This document shows positions 45,681 through 55,315 of a stretch of 64,000 bases of DNA, one piece after another. The stretch's first letter is position 1. Every line of letters starts with the position of its first letter. The position numbers were made by a program, and so were the translations under genes. The notes beneath the pieces were generated by a model. That model did not search any database, was not told where the DNA came from, and was given only the letters and a program-made list of their open reading frames with translations. This stretch comes from Akkermansia massiliensis (GTDB lineage: Bacteria; Verrucomicrobiota; Verrucomicrobiia; Verrucomicrobiales; Akkermansiaceae), in NCBI RefSeq assembly GCF_023516715.1, contig NZ_JAMGSI010000001.1, forward strand, positions 1,178,001 to 1,242,000, read 5' to 3'.

Positions 45681-46991
45681 CTACAAGGCAATGGCCCAGA
45701 GCACCTTCAGGTAGCGGCCTTCCGGGTACGTGCTCAGGAAGGGGTGGTCCCAGCCGGGGCCGGTCATCGCCATGATCTGGAGCTTGCGCCCCTGCCGCTG
45801 GGCGGCCTTGATGACGGTGTGCTCAAACTCCGCAGGGGAAAGCAGCCCGGAACAGGAACAGGTGACGAACAGGCCGCCGGGCCGCACGCATTGCAGCCCC
45901 AGCATGTTGAGGTCATGGTACTTCTTGATGCCTTCCTCATACCCCTCCCTGCCGATGATGAATTTGGGCGGGTCCAGCAGCACGGCGTCAAACAGCCGCC
46001 CGTTGCGCACCATCTGGCGCGCGTAGACAAAGGCGTCCGCATGCACGAAGTCGATGCGCTGCTGGTTGATATTGCCGTTCCTCTTCGCCATGGCGATGGC
46101 CTTTTCATCCAGGTCCACGCCCGTGACTTCCGCCGCTCCTCCCAGCATTTTGGCGGCAATGGAAAAGCCGCCGCTGTAGCAGCACAGGTCCAGCACCGCG
46201 GCCCCCTTCACCAGGGAGGCGAATTTAAGGCGGTTGTCCCGCTGGTCGCAGAAGAAGCCCGTCTTGTGCCCCTGGGCGAAGTCCACTTCATAAGTGATGC
46301 CGTTTTCCACAATCTTCACCAGCCGGACCGGAGCGGGGGATTCCGGGGCGTCCTCCGCGCGGATGCCCTCCATGCGGGCAATGCCTTCGTCCACCTGCAC
46401 CACGTGGCGCTTCGTGCCGCACAGGCGGTGCAGCAGGGGCAGCCAGCGGTCCAGCCTCTGCCAGACGGCCAGCGTGCTCACCTCCAGGCTCAGCACGTCC
46501 GCGTAACGGTCCACCACCAGGCCGCCCAGGCCGTCGGAGTCACCGTGCAGCACGCGGTAAGCGTTGGTGGTTTCATCCAGGCACAGAATCTCCCGGCGCA
46601 GCTTCACGGCGCGTTCCAGGGCGGCGTCCAGGTCCCGCTCGGTAAAGGCGTCCTTCCCGTGGTACACCACGCGCAGGGGCGTGCGGCTGGCCTCGTTCCA
46701 GAAGCCCGCGCCGAACAGTTCCCCGTTCTTGTCATAGACGTGCACCAGGCTTCCCGGGGCTATTTCCCCGCTCACGGAGCCGAGCATGCGGGGGAAAACG
46801 GCGGGATTGTACGTGAAGTATTTCAGCTCCACCCACGGCGTGAGCCATTGTTCACTGCCCTCCGGGGACTTGTTGACAAAAAGGTTCTTTTTGGGAGCCG
46901 TGCGCGGGCGCCCCGGCTGGGAGCGGCGGTCCCGGTAGGCGGGCCTGGGGCGGGAATCGCTAGAATCACGGGAATTGCGGAAATCGTTCAT
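45681..46991 (-). CDS. RlmI-like class I SAM-dependent rRNA methyltransferase (paralogue)
   Basis: A 436-residue relative of the enzyme at 39114-40298. The catalytic domain shows LDLCCYSGGFSIAAKMLGGA, VTGVDLDEKAIAMAKRNGNI, LLDPPKFIIGREGYEEG and FVTCSCSGLLSPAEF, the last being a catalytic Cys region. In the middle, HGDSDGLGGLVVDRYAD is the usual linker motif. Unlike the first copy, it begins with an Arg/Ser/Pro-rich disordered tail of about 40 residues (RDSSDSRPRPAYRDRRSQPG). The start overlaps the stop of the RmlD-like gene by four bases (ATGA), so the two are translated as a unit. Confidence 0.9.
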   Translation of the reverse strand: MNDFRNSRDSSDSRPRPAYRDRRSQPGRPRTAPKKNLFVNKSPEGSEQWLTPWVELKYFTYNPAVFPRMLGSVSGEIAPGSLVHVYDKNGELFGAGFWNEASRTPLRVVYHGKDAFTERDLDAALERAVKLRREILCLDETTNAYRVLHGDSDGLGGLVVDRYADVLSLEVSTLAVWQRLDRWLPLLHRLCGTKRHVVQVDEGIARMEGIRAEDAPESPAPVRLVKIVENGITYEVDFAQGHKTGFFCDQRDNRLKFASLVKGAAVLDLCCYSGGFSIAAKMLGGAAEVTGVDLDEKAIAMAKRNGNINQQRIDFVHADAFVYARQMVRNGRLFDAVLLDPPKFIIGREGYEEGIKKYHDLNMLGLQCVRPGGLFVTCSCSGLLSPAEFEHTVIKAAQRQGRKLQIMAMTGPGWDHPFLSTYPEGRYLKVLWAIAL

Positions 46992-47911
46992 GAAATGCGG
47001 GAGAGGAAGGTTGAATCTGAGGCATAGCGGGCCACGGCCAGGTCGATGGCCTCTTCATACGTCCTCACGGGCCGCTTCATCAGAGAAGCGAGCCGTTCGC
47101 AGGACATGGCGGTATGCCGGGGCCGAGCATCCCTGAAACCGGCCTGTTCGTCGAGCTTTTGTTCCGCCACGGGCGGCAAAGAAGGCAGCAGCCCGTGCTT
47201 CACGGCGCATTTCAGAGCGGTCACGGCATAACCGTGCCAGGAGACGGGTTCCCCGGACTGGCACAGGTGCAGCACGCCGGACGCGTCGCTTTCATAGGCC
47301 AGGAAACGGAGCCACCCGCACAAATCCTCCACCCACGCGGGCATGGACCATTTGTCCGCCACGGCGGAGAGGGGTTCTCCGTTCAGCGCCTTCCGCAGCA
47401 CCATCTCCGGGAAGGAGGGCCGTTCCGGATTGCCGAACACCCAGGAAACGCGGGCAACCAGCGCCTCCGGCATTTCCTCCCGCACGCGGAGTTCCGCCTC
47501 CAGCTTGGATTCTCCGTACACGTTCACGGGGCGGCACTTGTCCGACTCCGTTTTCAGGCCGGCCCTCCTGCCGTCCAGCACGTAGTCCGTGCTCAGGTGG
47601 ATGAAGCGCATGCCCTCCAGGCGGCAGATGCGAGCCATCATCTCCGGGGCCATGGCGTTCACGCGGTGCGCCGTCTCCGGATCATCCAGGCAGGCCTCCA
47701 GGCCGCTCACGGCGGCGCAGTTCACCACGTGGGTGGCGCCGGAGGAAAGCAGCACGTTTTTCAGGGCTTTTAAATCCTTTAAATCACAGGCGTCCCGTCC
47801 GCATCCCACCACTTCCATGCCTTCCTCTTCCAGATGCGCCGCCAGGCGGCTCCCCACACGGCCGCCCGCTCCGAACACCAATGTTCTGTACATGACACGG
47901 AGCTTAGCCAT
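46988..47911 (-). CDS. RmlD-like NAD(P)-dependent sugar-nucleotide reductase
   Basis: A 307-residue extended short-chain dehydrogenase. The dinucleotide-binding motif is TLVFGAGGRVGSRLAAHL, and the catalytic pair is FIHLSTDYVLDGRR with VNVYGESKLEAELRVREE (YxxxK). This is the pattern of dTDP-4-dehydrorhamnose reductase and of other sugar-nucleotide enzymes; the substrate is uncertain because no rml genes are near. ATG 47911 has a strong GGAGGGGG site and is preferred to ATG 47893. It is followed by the methyltransferase gene with a 4-base overlap. Confidence 0.82.
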   Translation of the reverse strand: MAKLRVMYRTLVFGAGGRVGSRLAAHLEEEGMEVVGCGRDACDLKDLKALKNVLLSSGATHVVNCAAVSGLEACLDDPETAHRVNAMAPEMMARICRLEGMRFIHLSTDYVLDGRRAGLKTESDKCRPVNVYGESKLEAELRVREEMPEALVARVSWVFGNPERPSFPEMVLRKALNGEPLSAVADKWSMPAWVEDLCGWLRFLAYESDASGVLHLCQSGEPVSWHGYAVTALKCAVKHGLLPSLPPVAEQKLDEQAGFRDARPRHTAMSCERLASLMKRPVRTYEEAIDLAVARYASDSTFLSRIS

Positions 47912-47983
47912 TCCCCCTCCAAAATCCAATGAAAACCTTTTTTCATCGTGACAAAAGATTGAAAGGCTGTTTGAATTAAAGTT

Positions 47984-48934
47984 GTGTTTTACCATGAATA
48001 TTCTTTAACGGCCTGCGGTCCGCTGAACGCCAGAGCCGCGGAAGTATGCAGGAAAGGAGCCCTCATTAAAACGGATGAAGGCGGGTACGGCTGCATCCAG
48101 CCGTGGCCGGAGCTGGGGGACGCCACGTTGCAGGAGGAACTGGACGCGCTCAGGAAGGGAAACCCGCTGCCGCTGGGCATCCGCGCCTTGGAATGCGCCC
48201 GGACGGACGGGGAGGCGCGCGCGAAGGGCGCCAGCCTGTTTGACGGCCTGCACATTCCCGCCAGCCACGCCACGCTGCCCTCCTGCGTCAGCCCCGCCAC
48301 CATCCGCATCATGGAATCCAAGGGGTTCAAGGCCGGAAAAATCAAGGCAAGCCCCAACCTGGCCGCCGCCCTGGAACGGCTGACCATGCTCGCCTCCATG
48401 GTCCCCGCCTGGCGCTGGCGGCTGGACTTCAACGGGTGCCTGAATGAAAACGACGCCCTGAAATTCTGGAAATCCCTGCCCCACCACCTGAAAACCCGGA
48501 TAGACTTCATTGAAGACCCGTGCCCCTTCTCCGTCCAGAGCTGGGAACGGCTGGTGGACGCCGGCATGCCGCTGGCCCTGGACATGGGCTCGGACTCGGA
48601 GCACCAGCCGGCCATCTCCTCGGACCTGCCCATCATCCGCATCGTCAAGCCCGCGAGGGAAGCCACGCCGGAGTATCTTTACGAGCCCCCCGTGTTCACC
48701 ACCGTCATGGACCATCCCGTGGGGCAGCTCTGGGCCGTCTACCAGGCGGCGGACTACTACCGCAACGCCCTGCCCACGGAAATCCCCCTCTGTGGCCTCT
48801 GCACGCACCTCCTGTTTGAACCGGACCCCTTCCTTGACCAGATGGGCGGCATGAACCCGCAGGTAGCCGTTCCCGCCGGAACGGGCCTGGGCTTTGACGG
48901 GATGCTGGAAGCCCTGCCCTGGAAAAAACTCTGA
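47984..48934 (+). CDS. menC: Enolase-superfamily enzyme, MenC (o-succinylbenzoate synthase)-like
   Basis: A 316-residue protein with the enolase-superfamily layout. The Lys-x-Lys base is KAGKIKASPNLA, the three metal ligands lie in WRWRLDFNGCLNEN, DFIEDPCPFSVQSW and LALDMGSDSE, and the second Lys is IIRIVKPAR. This matches o-succinylbenzoate synthase of menaquinone synthesis better than other members, but no other men gene is near. The start is a GTG at 47984, and no better ATG exists close by. It is divergent from the RmlD-like gene. Confidence 0.65.
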   Translation: MFYHEYSLTACGPLNARAAEVCRKGALIKTDEGGYGCIQPWPELGDATLQEELDALRKGNPLPLGIRALECARTDGEARAKGASLFDGLHIPASHATLPSCVSPATIRIMESKGFKAGKIKASPNLAAALERLTMLASMVPAWRWRLDFNGCLNENDALKFWKSLPHHLKTRIDFIEDPCPFSVQSWERLVDAGMPLALDMGSDSEHQPAISSDLPIIRIVKPAREATPEYLYEPPVFTTVMDHPVGQLWAVYQAADYYRNALPTEIPLCGLCTHLLFEPDPFLDQMGGMNPQVAVPAGTGLGFDGMLEALPWKKL

Positions 48935-48971
48935 CAGGACGCCGCGCTCTCTCGGAACCCCGTCCGGCCAT

Positions 48972-49006
48972 AAAAAAGGCATGAAGCGGAACGCGCCTCA
49001 TGCCTT
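48972..49006 (-). terminator. Terminator of the GH20 gene (possibly bidirectional)
   Basis: On the minus strand, AAGGCATGAGGCG and CGCTTCATGCCTT pair (one mismatch), followed by TTTT. It lies between the converging GH20 and MenC-like genes. Confidence 0.8.
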
Positions 49007-49039
49007 CGTCATTTGCCTGGGAACAACCGGAAAAGCCCT

Positions 49040-51217
49040 TTACTTCGGTTCCGCGGCGAACTTGAGGCCGGGATACTCCTTCACGTTGCAGCCGGGCGTC
49101 TTGGGGTTCACCTGCACCGGAACGAACGTGAACATCCACCGGCGCGCGGAATTGTTGCTGGGGCTCTTCACCAGCACGCGGTTCCAGCCCTTCTTCAGGG
49201 GAACCATGGAAGGCTCCCGGAAATGGTAGTTTTCATCCACCAGCACGCCGCCGTTGCGCGGCTTCTTCCATTGCGGGGGGTCAATCTCCTGCCCGTTCAC
49301 GAAGAACCTGGGATTCGCGTGGAACCACTTGCCGGGGACGCTCGCCGGGCCGTTGCGCCAGTCGGACGTGGCCCAGGTATGACCGCTGATCCAGAAGGGC
49401 ACCGTCTGCGCCTTCGGGGAATAAATCCAGGTCTGCGCGTAATAGGTGTGGTTCTTGTGGGGATAGGCCCCCATCTTCGCCCCGTTGAACAGCGTCGGGA
49501 AATCGCAGTAATGCTTGAAGATGATGGTGGCTCCGGTGTAGGCGTCCTTGGACCACTCGTAGGTAACGCCGTCAATCTCGTAGGAATCCTTCATCTTCCC
49601 GGTCTTGTTGTCCGCCTCCGGGGCGAACTCCGTTTCCGTCTTCCCTCCGTTGGGAATGGGGCCCAGCAGCTTCCACGGAATATTGGCCTGCCGCACGTAA
49701 TTGAACTCCTTGTTCACGAAGAAGCGGTCCCGGATGGCGAGCACGCGGTTTTCATACTCCGCAAATCCTTTCAGCAACGGGTCCCCCTGCACGGGCAGGT
49801 TGGAGAAATACTTCATGTACTCGTCCTGGTTGGGGTCTCCCTGCACCTTTTCATGGGGATTGTTCCACAAGGGCTCGGAAACGAACGCCATCCCTGCGTA
49901 AACGGGCGTCTGGAGAACCTGGTTGCGCGGGTCCGTAATTTCCAGGTCCGGGAAAGAGCACAGCATCATGCCCAGGCCGTCCGCATTCTGGAACGGGCAG
50001 GCCCGGCGGAAGTACATGGTCATGGCCGTTTCAAACGGATCGAGGTGGTTCAGGTAGGTCTCCAGGGAATCCACGTACTTGGACCCGTTGACAGGCCATG
50101 CGCCGCGGTTCTGGCGGCCGGACCACAATTGCAGGATGGAGCCGTTATAGCCCTTAGGCGTCAGACCGGGGTGCCACCTCATGGGCGTGCGGCCGCAGGA
50201 TTCCACCGCATTGATGTATTCCTTCAGAATGTCATTGTTCACCTGCTCGTCCTTGCCGTGGGCCTCGTCCGTGCCGATGTGGATGATGGGCATCTTCTCC
50301 TTGGGAACCAGGGCGCACATCTCCTTGATCAGGGCCACCAGGGCCTTCGTGGCCTTTTCATCGCTCATCTTCACGTTGAGCGCCTTCCGGAACGCCTGGC
50401 TGTGCCCCGGCATGTCCATCTCCGGAATCAGCAGGATGTTGCGCAGGCGGCAGTACTCCACCAATTGCTTGAACTCCTTCTGCGTATAGAATTTGCCCGG
50501 CATGCGGGTGAAATTCTTGGGATCATTCAGTTCCGGATAAATCTTGGACTCCAGCCGCCAGCCGGGATGCTCCGTGAAATGGAAGTGGTACACGTTCAGC
50601 TTAAGCTGCGCCATGGAATCCAGCTCCTGCGCGATCAGGGGGAGCGGCATGTAATTGCGGCCCACGTCGTTCATGAACCCGCGGATTTCAAAATCCGGCC
50701 AGTCCACGATATCGCAGGCGGCGATGGTCGTCGTCCCGCCGCGGCGCAGAAGAAGCTGCTCCAGCGTCTTCATGCCGTAATAAAACCCCCTGGTGTCCGC
50801 CGCCGTAATCAGCGCGCCGCCGGGAGTCACGCGGAGTGAATAGGCCTCCTCCTTCAGCTTGGGATTCTCCGTGCCGGCCTTCACCTCCCCCTTCACGAAC
50901 TTGACGGCGAACGCCCCGTCCGGAGCCACCTTCACCCGGTGGTCCGCCAGGAAGGACTTCAATTCGGAAACGATGAACTTCATCTGTTCCGGATAGGAAG
51001 TCCTGGACGGAGACGGGGCCAGGATGCGAACGGACTGCACGCGAATGGCCTTGCCGGTCCAGTGCAGCTGCTGGGGCTTGGGAACCAGGGGCGGCTGGTC
51101 CGCCGGGAACAGCCTGTAATTGGCTCCGTTCGCCGGGAAGGAGGGAGCCGTATCCTGCCCCCACGCCCCGGCGCACGCCATGCACATCCACGCAAACGAT
51201 AATAAAAGGAACTTCAT
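49040..51217 (-). CDS. Secreted GH20 beta-N-acetylhexosaminidase
   Basis: Removes terminal beta-linked GlcNAc or GalNAc from mucin glycans. The 725-residue protein has a signal peptide (MKFLLLSFAWMCMACAGAWG), an N-terminal GH20b-type domain (PPLVPKPQQLHWTGKAIRVQ), then the TIM barrel. The catalytic Asp-Glu pair is in IIHIGTDEAHGKDEQ at about residue 315, preceded by the barrel motifs FEIRGFMNDVGRNYMPL and LLIPEMDMPGHSQAFRK. The C-terminus is beta-rich and may be a carbohydrate-binding module. It is a single gene with its own terminator. Confidence 0.94.
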   Translation of the reverse strand: MKFLLLSFAWMCMACAGAWGQDTAPSFPANGANYRLFPADQPPLVPKPQQLHWTGKAIRVQSVRILAPSPSRTSYPEQMKFIVSELKSFLADHRVKVAPDGAFAVKFVKGEVKAGTENPKLKEEAYSLRVTPGGALITAADTRGFYYGMKTLEQLLLRRGGTTTIAACDIVDWPDFEIRGFMNDVGRNYMPLPLIAQELDSMAQLKLNVYHFHFTEHPGWRLESKIYPELNDPKNFTRMPGKFYTQKEFKQLVEYCRLRNILLIPEMDMPGHSQAFRKALNVKMSDEKATKALVALIKEMCALVPKEKMPIIHIGTDEAHGKDEQVNNDILKEYINAVESCGRTPMRWHPGLTPKGYNGSILQLWSGRQNRGAWPVNGSKYVDSLETYLNHLDPFETAMTMYFRRACPFQNADGLGMMLCSFPDLEITDPRNQVLQTPVYAGMAFVSEPLWNNPHEKVQGDPNQDEYMKYFSNLPVQGDPLLKGFAEYENRVLAIRDRFFVNKEFNYVRQANIPWKLLGPIPNGGKTETEFAPEADNKTGKMKDSYEIDGVTYEWSKDAYTGATIIFKHYCDFPTLFNGAKMGAYPHKNHTYYAQTWIYSPKAQTVPFWISGHTWATSDWRNGPASVPGKWFHANPRFFVNGQEIDPPQWKKPRNGGVLVDENYHFREPSMVPLKKGWNRVLVKSPSNNSARRWMFTFVPVQVNPKTPGCNVKEYPGLKFAAEPK

Positions 51218-51327
51218 GCGGGTAATAATACGCCCGCAAAGGCCCCTGCCTGTCAAATCTATCGTGTTCCACAGCCCGGAAAACGGGTTCCCGGCAGCGG
51301 TTTTTGCAAAAAGACCAGAACCCGCGC

Positions 51328-51774
51328 CTACATGACGGAGGGAGGCTTGACGGCCTGCGCGGCGGGGTGGTCTTCAATCTCCCCGGTGGTTCCGTTCACG
51401 GCCACGCCGCGGCGCACGGCGTAAAGCCCCGCTTCCTCCTCCTTCTTCCCGGCCACAAAGGCCCAGTAGTAACTGTTCCGGTCATGGTAGCAGGCCCACT
51501 CTCCGGCAATGCCGGGGCGCGCCTCCATCAGCAGGGAATAGGAATCCGCGGGGGAAACCTTGAAGCCCCTGGGCGTATCCAGCCCGGAGGAGGGAAAGGA
51601 CCGGATGTCCCCCCTCCACACCAGGTCCAGGGGGGAGGTGGACAGCAGGCCGTCCGCAAGATGGCTGCCCGCCAGCATCTGCCCGGTGCCGAGCATGGGC
51701 AGGCAGGAAGAGCACAGAAGGGCGCCTCCGCAGACGGCGGCAAGGCGCAGGAAAGGGCAAACGGAAAAAGTCAT
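51328..51774 (-). CDS. Small exported protein, possible lipoprotein
   Basis: A 148-residue protein with a signal peptide (FLRLAAVCGGALLCSSCLPM). The CSSC near the cleavage site could be a degenerate lipobox, but the fit is imperfect. The mature part has LDLVWRGDIRSFPSSGLDT and NSYYWAFVAGKKEEEAGLYA. I do not recognise the family. It is upstream of and on the same strand as GH20 (110 bases away), so it may be in the same transcript. Confidence 0.6.
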   Translation of the reverse strand: MTFSVCPFLRLAAVCGGALLCSSCLPMLGTGQMLAGSHLADGLLSTSPLDLVWRGDIRSFPSSGLDTPRGFKVSPADSYSLLMEARPGIAGEWACYHDRNSYYWAFVAGKKEEEAGLYAVRRGVAVNGTTGEIEDHPAAQAVKPPSVM

Positions 51775-51954
51775 GGCGTGTTCCTGGAAAAAGGCGGAAA
51801 GGAATCAACCCCCAAAAGCTTCCCCAGTCAATCAAAAACAGGCCTTTCCGGCCGCTCCGGCGGAAAAATGCCCGCTCCCCGGACGGGTGGACAGCTTGAC
51901 AACCCCTCCGCGCATTCCTATAGTTTGCCTCCCGTCTGAAAAGGAGGTCCGTCC

Positions 51955-53340
51955 ATGGCAGCCCAGTCACGCAACATCGCAGAATTGGAAAACGCATCCG
52001 TATGGCGTCTGCTGGTCCAGTACTCCCTGCCCTCCATCGCCGGCATGGTGGTGTACTCCCTGTACAACATCATTGACAGCGTCTTCATCGGCCACGGCGT
52101 GGGCCCCCTGGCCCTGTCCGGCCTGGCCGTCACCTTCCCCATCATGAACCTGACCTTTGCGCTGGGCACGCTGGTGGGCATCGGCGGGGCGGCCATCAGC
52201 TCCATCCGTCTGGGCAAGAAGGACCAGGAGGGGACGGAGCGCACGCTGGGGAACGTCCTCATCATGAGCCTGATCGCCGCCGTGGTGCTGGTGGTTCCCA
52301 CACTGCTCTTCCTGACGGAAATCCTGACCGCCTTCGGCGCCAGCGGGCAAACCCTCGCCTACGCGTACGACTTCATGCTCGTCACCCTGCTGGGGCTGCC
52401 CGTCACGTACGTCTTTTTCAACCTCAACCACGTGATGAGGGCCACCGGCTACCCGAAAAAGGCCATGGGCTCCACCCTGCTCTCCGTGGGGATCAACATC
52501 ATCCTGGCTCCCATCTTCATCTTCTGGTTCAAATGGGGCATCACCGGGGCAGCCCTGGCCACCCTGCTGGCCCAGGTCACCGGCATGGCGCGCGTGCTGC
52601 TCCACTTCTCGGACGCGGCCAGCACGGTCCACTTCCGCCGCGGCATCTGGGAACTGCGCAAGGCCATCGTCACCGGCATCCTGTCCATCGGCATGGCTCC
52701 GTGCCTGGTAAACGTATGCGGCAGCGCGGTCACCATCGCCATCAACAGGCAGCTTGCGGACCACGGGGGGGACCTGGCTATCGGCGCTTACGGCATCATC
52801 AACCGCATTCTCATCCTGTTCGCCATGCTCGTCATCGGCCTCACGCAGGGCATGCAGCCCATCATCGGCTACAACCACGGGGCCATGAAGCCGGGGCGCG
52901 TCCTGCTCACCCTCAAGTACGGCGTGCTGGCGGGCACTTCCTTCACCACGCTGGGCTTCCTGGCCTGCGTTTTCTTCCCCCGCGGCATTGCCGGGCTCTT
53001 CACGGATGACGCCGCGCTCATCAGCCTGGCGGCCAACGGCCTCACCATCTGCGTGCTGGCCTTCCCGCTCATCGGCAGCCAGATCATCATCGGCAACTTC
53101 TTCCAGGCCATCGGGAAGGCCCGTCTGGCCATCTTCCTTTCCCTGACGCGCCAGATGCTCTTCCTGCTGCCGTTCCTGCTGGTGCTGCCCAGGTTCTGGG
53201 GACAGGACGGCGTCTGGGCCTCCCTCCCGCTGGCGGACGTGCTCTCCTTCATCGTCACCCTGCTCTTCATCCGGAGGTTCCTCAAATACTACCGGCTGAA
53301 AAACAGGCACTACCTGGACCACAGCACGGCCGAAGCGTGA
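51955..53340 (+). CDS. MATE-family efflux transporter
   Basis: A 461-residue inner-membrane pump with about 12 hydrophobic segments in two halves. The first helix has PSIAGMVVYSLYNIIDSVFI and the second half has LVIGLTQGMQPIIGYNHGAM, a typical repeat pattern of the MATE family. Such proteins export cationic drugs or metabolites with H+ or Na+. ATG 51955 follows a good AGGAGG site. It is a single gene. Confidence 0.92.
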   Translation: MAAQSRNIAELENASVWRLLVQYSLPSIAGMVVYSLYNIIDSVFIGHGVGPLALSGLAVTFPIMNLTFALGTLVGIGGAAISSIRLGKKDQEGTERTLGNVLIMSLIAAVVLVVPTLLFLTEILTAFGASGQTLAYAYDFMLVTLLGLPVTYVFFNLNHVMRATGYPKKAMGSTLLSVGINIILAPIFIFWFKWGITGAALATLLAQVTGMARVLLHFSDAASTVHFRRGIWELRKAIVTGILSIGMAPCLVNVCGSAVTIAINRQLADHGGDLAIGAYGIINRILILFAMLVIGLTQGMQPIIGYNHGAMKPGRVLLTLKYGVLAGTSFTTLGFLACVFFPRGIAGLFTDDAALISLAANGLTICVLAFPLIGSQIIIGNFFQAIGKARLAIFLSLTRQMLFLLPFLLVLPRFWGQDGVWASLPLADVLSFIVTLLFIRRFLKYYRLKNRHYLDHSTAEA

Positions 53341-53735
53341 AGCCCTTCCAGGGAGCGCCGCAGGCCTCTGCGGCTTCGGAATGAACAGGCGGACAAAGGC
53401 CGCGCCCTCTCTTTCCACACTCGTTCGCTGACGCTCGTTTTTCCAGCAGCAGCAAGGGCCAGTTTCACTCCTGACGGCTCGCGGGCAAGTTCAGTCCGGC
53501 CCTGGCGAAAAGCCCTCTTTTCCAGCTTTCCACACGTTCTCCCTGACATTTTGCGGGACATAACACCGGCAGTATGCCGAACGCGCCGCGCTTTAAGGAC
53601 TCTATCTTGTTGACGGCTTCGTGTGAAATCATCATGCGGAGCCCCGCCCGGCAGACGCCAGGGAACCGTCTTCCCCATCAGCCGGCCTCCTGAAGGCGGA
53701 ACAACCCGAACGACATTTACAAGGAATCTGACAAA
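53341..53735. other. Intergenic region before the amylase gene
   Basis: About 395 bases with no supported gene. A TTGACG at 53608-53613 could be part of the amylase promoter, and AAGGAAT at 53721-53727 is the ribosome binding site for the start at 53736. Several short GC-rich near-repeats (GCTGACGCTCG) are present, but no clear palindrome of interest was found. Confidence 0.4.
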
Positions 53736-55226
53736 ATGAAAAACGGAATCATGATGCAATATTTTGAGTGGAACCTGCCCAACGACGGGCAGTTCTGGAA
53801 CAAGCTGAAGGAAGACGCCCCCCATCTGGAAGAGATAGGCGTCACAGCTGTCTGGATTCCCCCGGCCTACAAGGGCAAGGAACAGAACGACGTGGGCTAC
53901 GGCACCTACGACCTGTTTGACCTAGGGGAATTCGACCAGAAGAACACGGTCCGCACCAAATACGGCACCAAGCAGGAACTCCAGGACGCCATCAAGGCCC
54001 TTCATGAACACCATGTGGGCGTCTACCTGGACGCCGTCATGAACCACAAGGCCGGAGCGGACTATACGGAAAAATTCATGGCCAAGGAAGTGGACCAGCA
54101 GAACCGGGACAAGGAAATCACGGACGCCTACGAAATCGAAGGCTGGACCGGCTTCAACTTCCCCGGCCGCGGAGACAAGTACTCCGACTTCAAATGGCAC
54201 TGGTACCACTTCACCGGCACGGACTACGACGCCGCTACGGAAAAAACTTCCATCTTCAAGATCATGGGGGACGGGAAAAGCTGGAGCGAAGGCGTGGACG
54301 AAGAAAACGGCAACTATGACTACCTCATGTTCGCCAACCTGGACTTCGACCACCCGGAAGTGGTGAAAGAAATGGAAAAATGGGGCGTCTGGGTATCCCG
54401 GGAACTGGACCTGGACGGCATGAGGCTGGACGCCATCAAGCACATCAATGACGAGTTCATCAAGAAATTCCTGGCCGCCGTCCGCAAGGACAGGGGAGAG
54501 GATTTCTACGCCGTGGGCGAATACTGGAAGCAGGACCTGGACTCCCTGAACGAATACCTCAAGGAGGAACGCTACAAGGTGGACCTGTTTGACGTGCCCC
54601 TGCACTACAACATGTACCAGGCTTCCAAGCAGGGCCGCGATTACGACCTTTCCAAGATTCTGGACGGCACCCTGGTCCAGAACCACCCCACGCTGGCCGT
54701 CACCTTTGTGGACAACCATGACTCCCAGTGGGGCAGCTCCCTGGAATCAGCCGTGGAAGACTGGTTCAAGCCCTCCGCCTATGCGCTCATCCTGCTCATG
54801 AAGGAAGGCTATCCCTGCATCTTCTACGGAGACTACTACGGAGTAAGCGGCAACCCGCCCATGCACCGCGGCATCATCGACAACCTGCTGGAAATCCGCA
54901 AAAACCATGCCTTCGGGGAGCAGAACTACTACTTTGACCACCCGAACACCATCGGCTTCACCCGCGTGGGGAATGACGACCACCCGCATTCCGGCGTGGC
55001 CGTGCTCATCTCCAACGGAGAGGACGGGGACAAGGTGATGAACGTGGGCAAGCAGCACGCCGGGGAAACCTGGAAGGAAGCCACCGGAAACGTGGAGGAA
55101 ACCGTCGCCATTGACGAGGAAGGCAACGGCCAGTTCCTCGTCCACGGCGGCAACGTGGCCGTCTGGATTCCGGAAAACGCTCCGCAGGACCCCAAGCAGG
55201 ACGCGAGGGTGGAAGACGAGGAATAA
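53736..55226 (+). CDS. Cytoplasmic alpha-amylase (GH13, AmyA-like)
   Basis: A 496-residue glycoside hydrolase acting on alpha-1,4-glucans. It starts with GIMMQYFEWNLPNDGQFW, the usual beginning of the bacterial GH13_5 group. The catalytic residues are Asp in LDLDGMRLDAIKHIND (about 232), Glu in FYAVGEYWKQDLD (about 260) and Asp in TFVDNHDSQWGSS (about 327). VYLDAVMNHKAGAD is the conserved region I. No signal peptide is present, so it is likely cytoplasmic and involved in glycogen or maltodextrin turnover. The C-terminus is acidic. Confidence 0.94.
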   Translation: MKNGIMMQYFEWNLPNDGQFWNKLKEDAPHLEEIGVTAVWIPPAYKGKEQNDVGYGTYDLFDLGEFDQKNTVRTKYGTKQELQDAIKALHEHHVGVYLDAVMNHKAGADYTEKFMAKEVDQQNRDKEITDAYEIEGWTGFNFPGRGDKYSDFKWHWYHFTGTDYDAATEKTSIFKIMGDGKSWSEGVDEENGNYDYLMFANLDFDHPEVVKEMEKWGVWVSRELDLDGMRLDAIKHINDEFIKKFLAAVRKDRGEDFYAVGEYWKQDLDSLNEYLKEERYKVDLFDVPLHYNMYQASKQGRDYDLSKILDGTLVQNHPTLAVTFVDNHDSQWGSSLESAVEDWFKPSAYALILLMKEGYPCIFYGDYYGVSGNPPMHRGIIDNLLEIRKNHAFGEQNYYFDHPNTIGFTRVGNDDHPHSGVAVLISNGEDGDKVMNVGKQHAGETWKEATGNVEETVAIDEEGNGQFLVHGGNVAVWIPENAPQDPKQDARVEDEE

Positions 55227-55315
55227 ATTGAATGATTGCCCCACCGGCAGGCAAGCCGGAGCGGGCGTGGAGGAACGGCCTGTTCCGGCGCCGGACCATC
55301 TTTCCGGAAGGCGGG

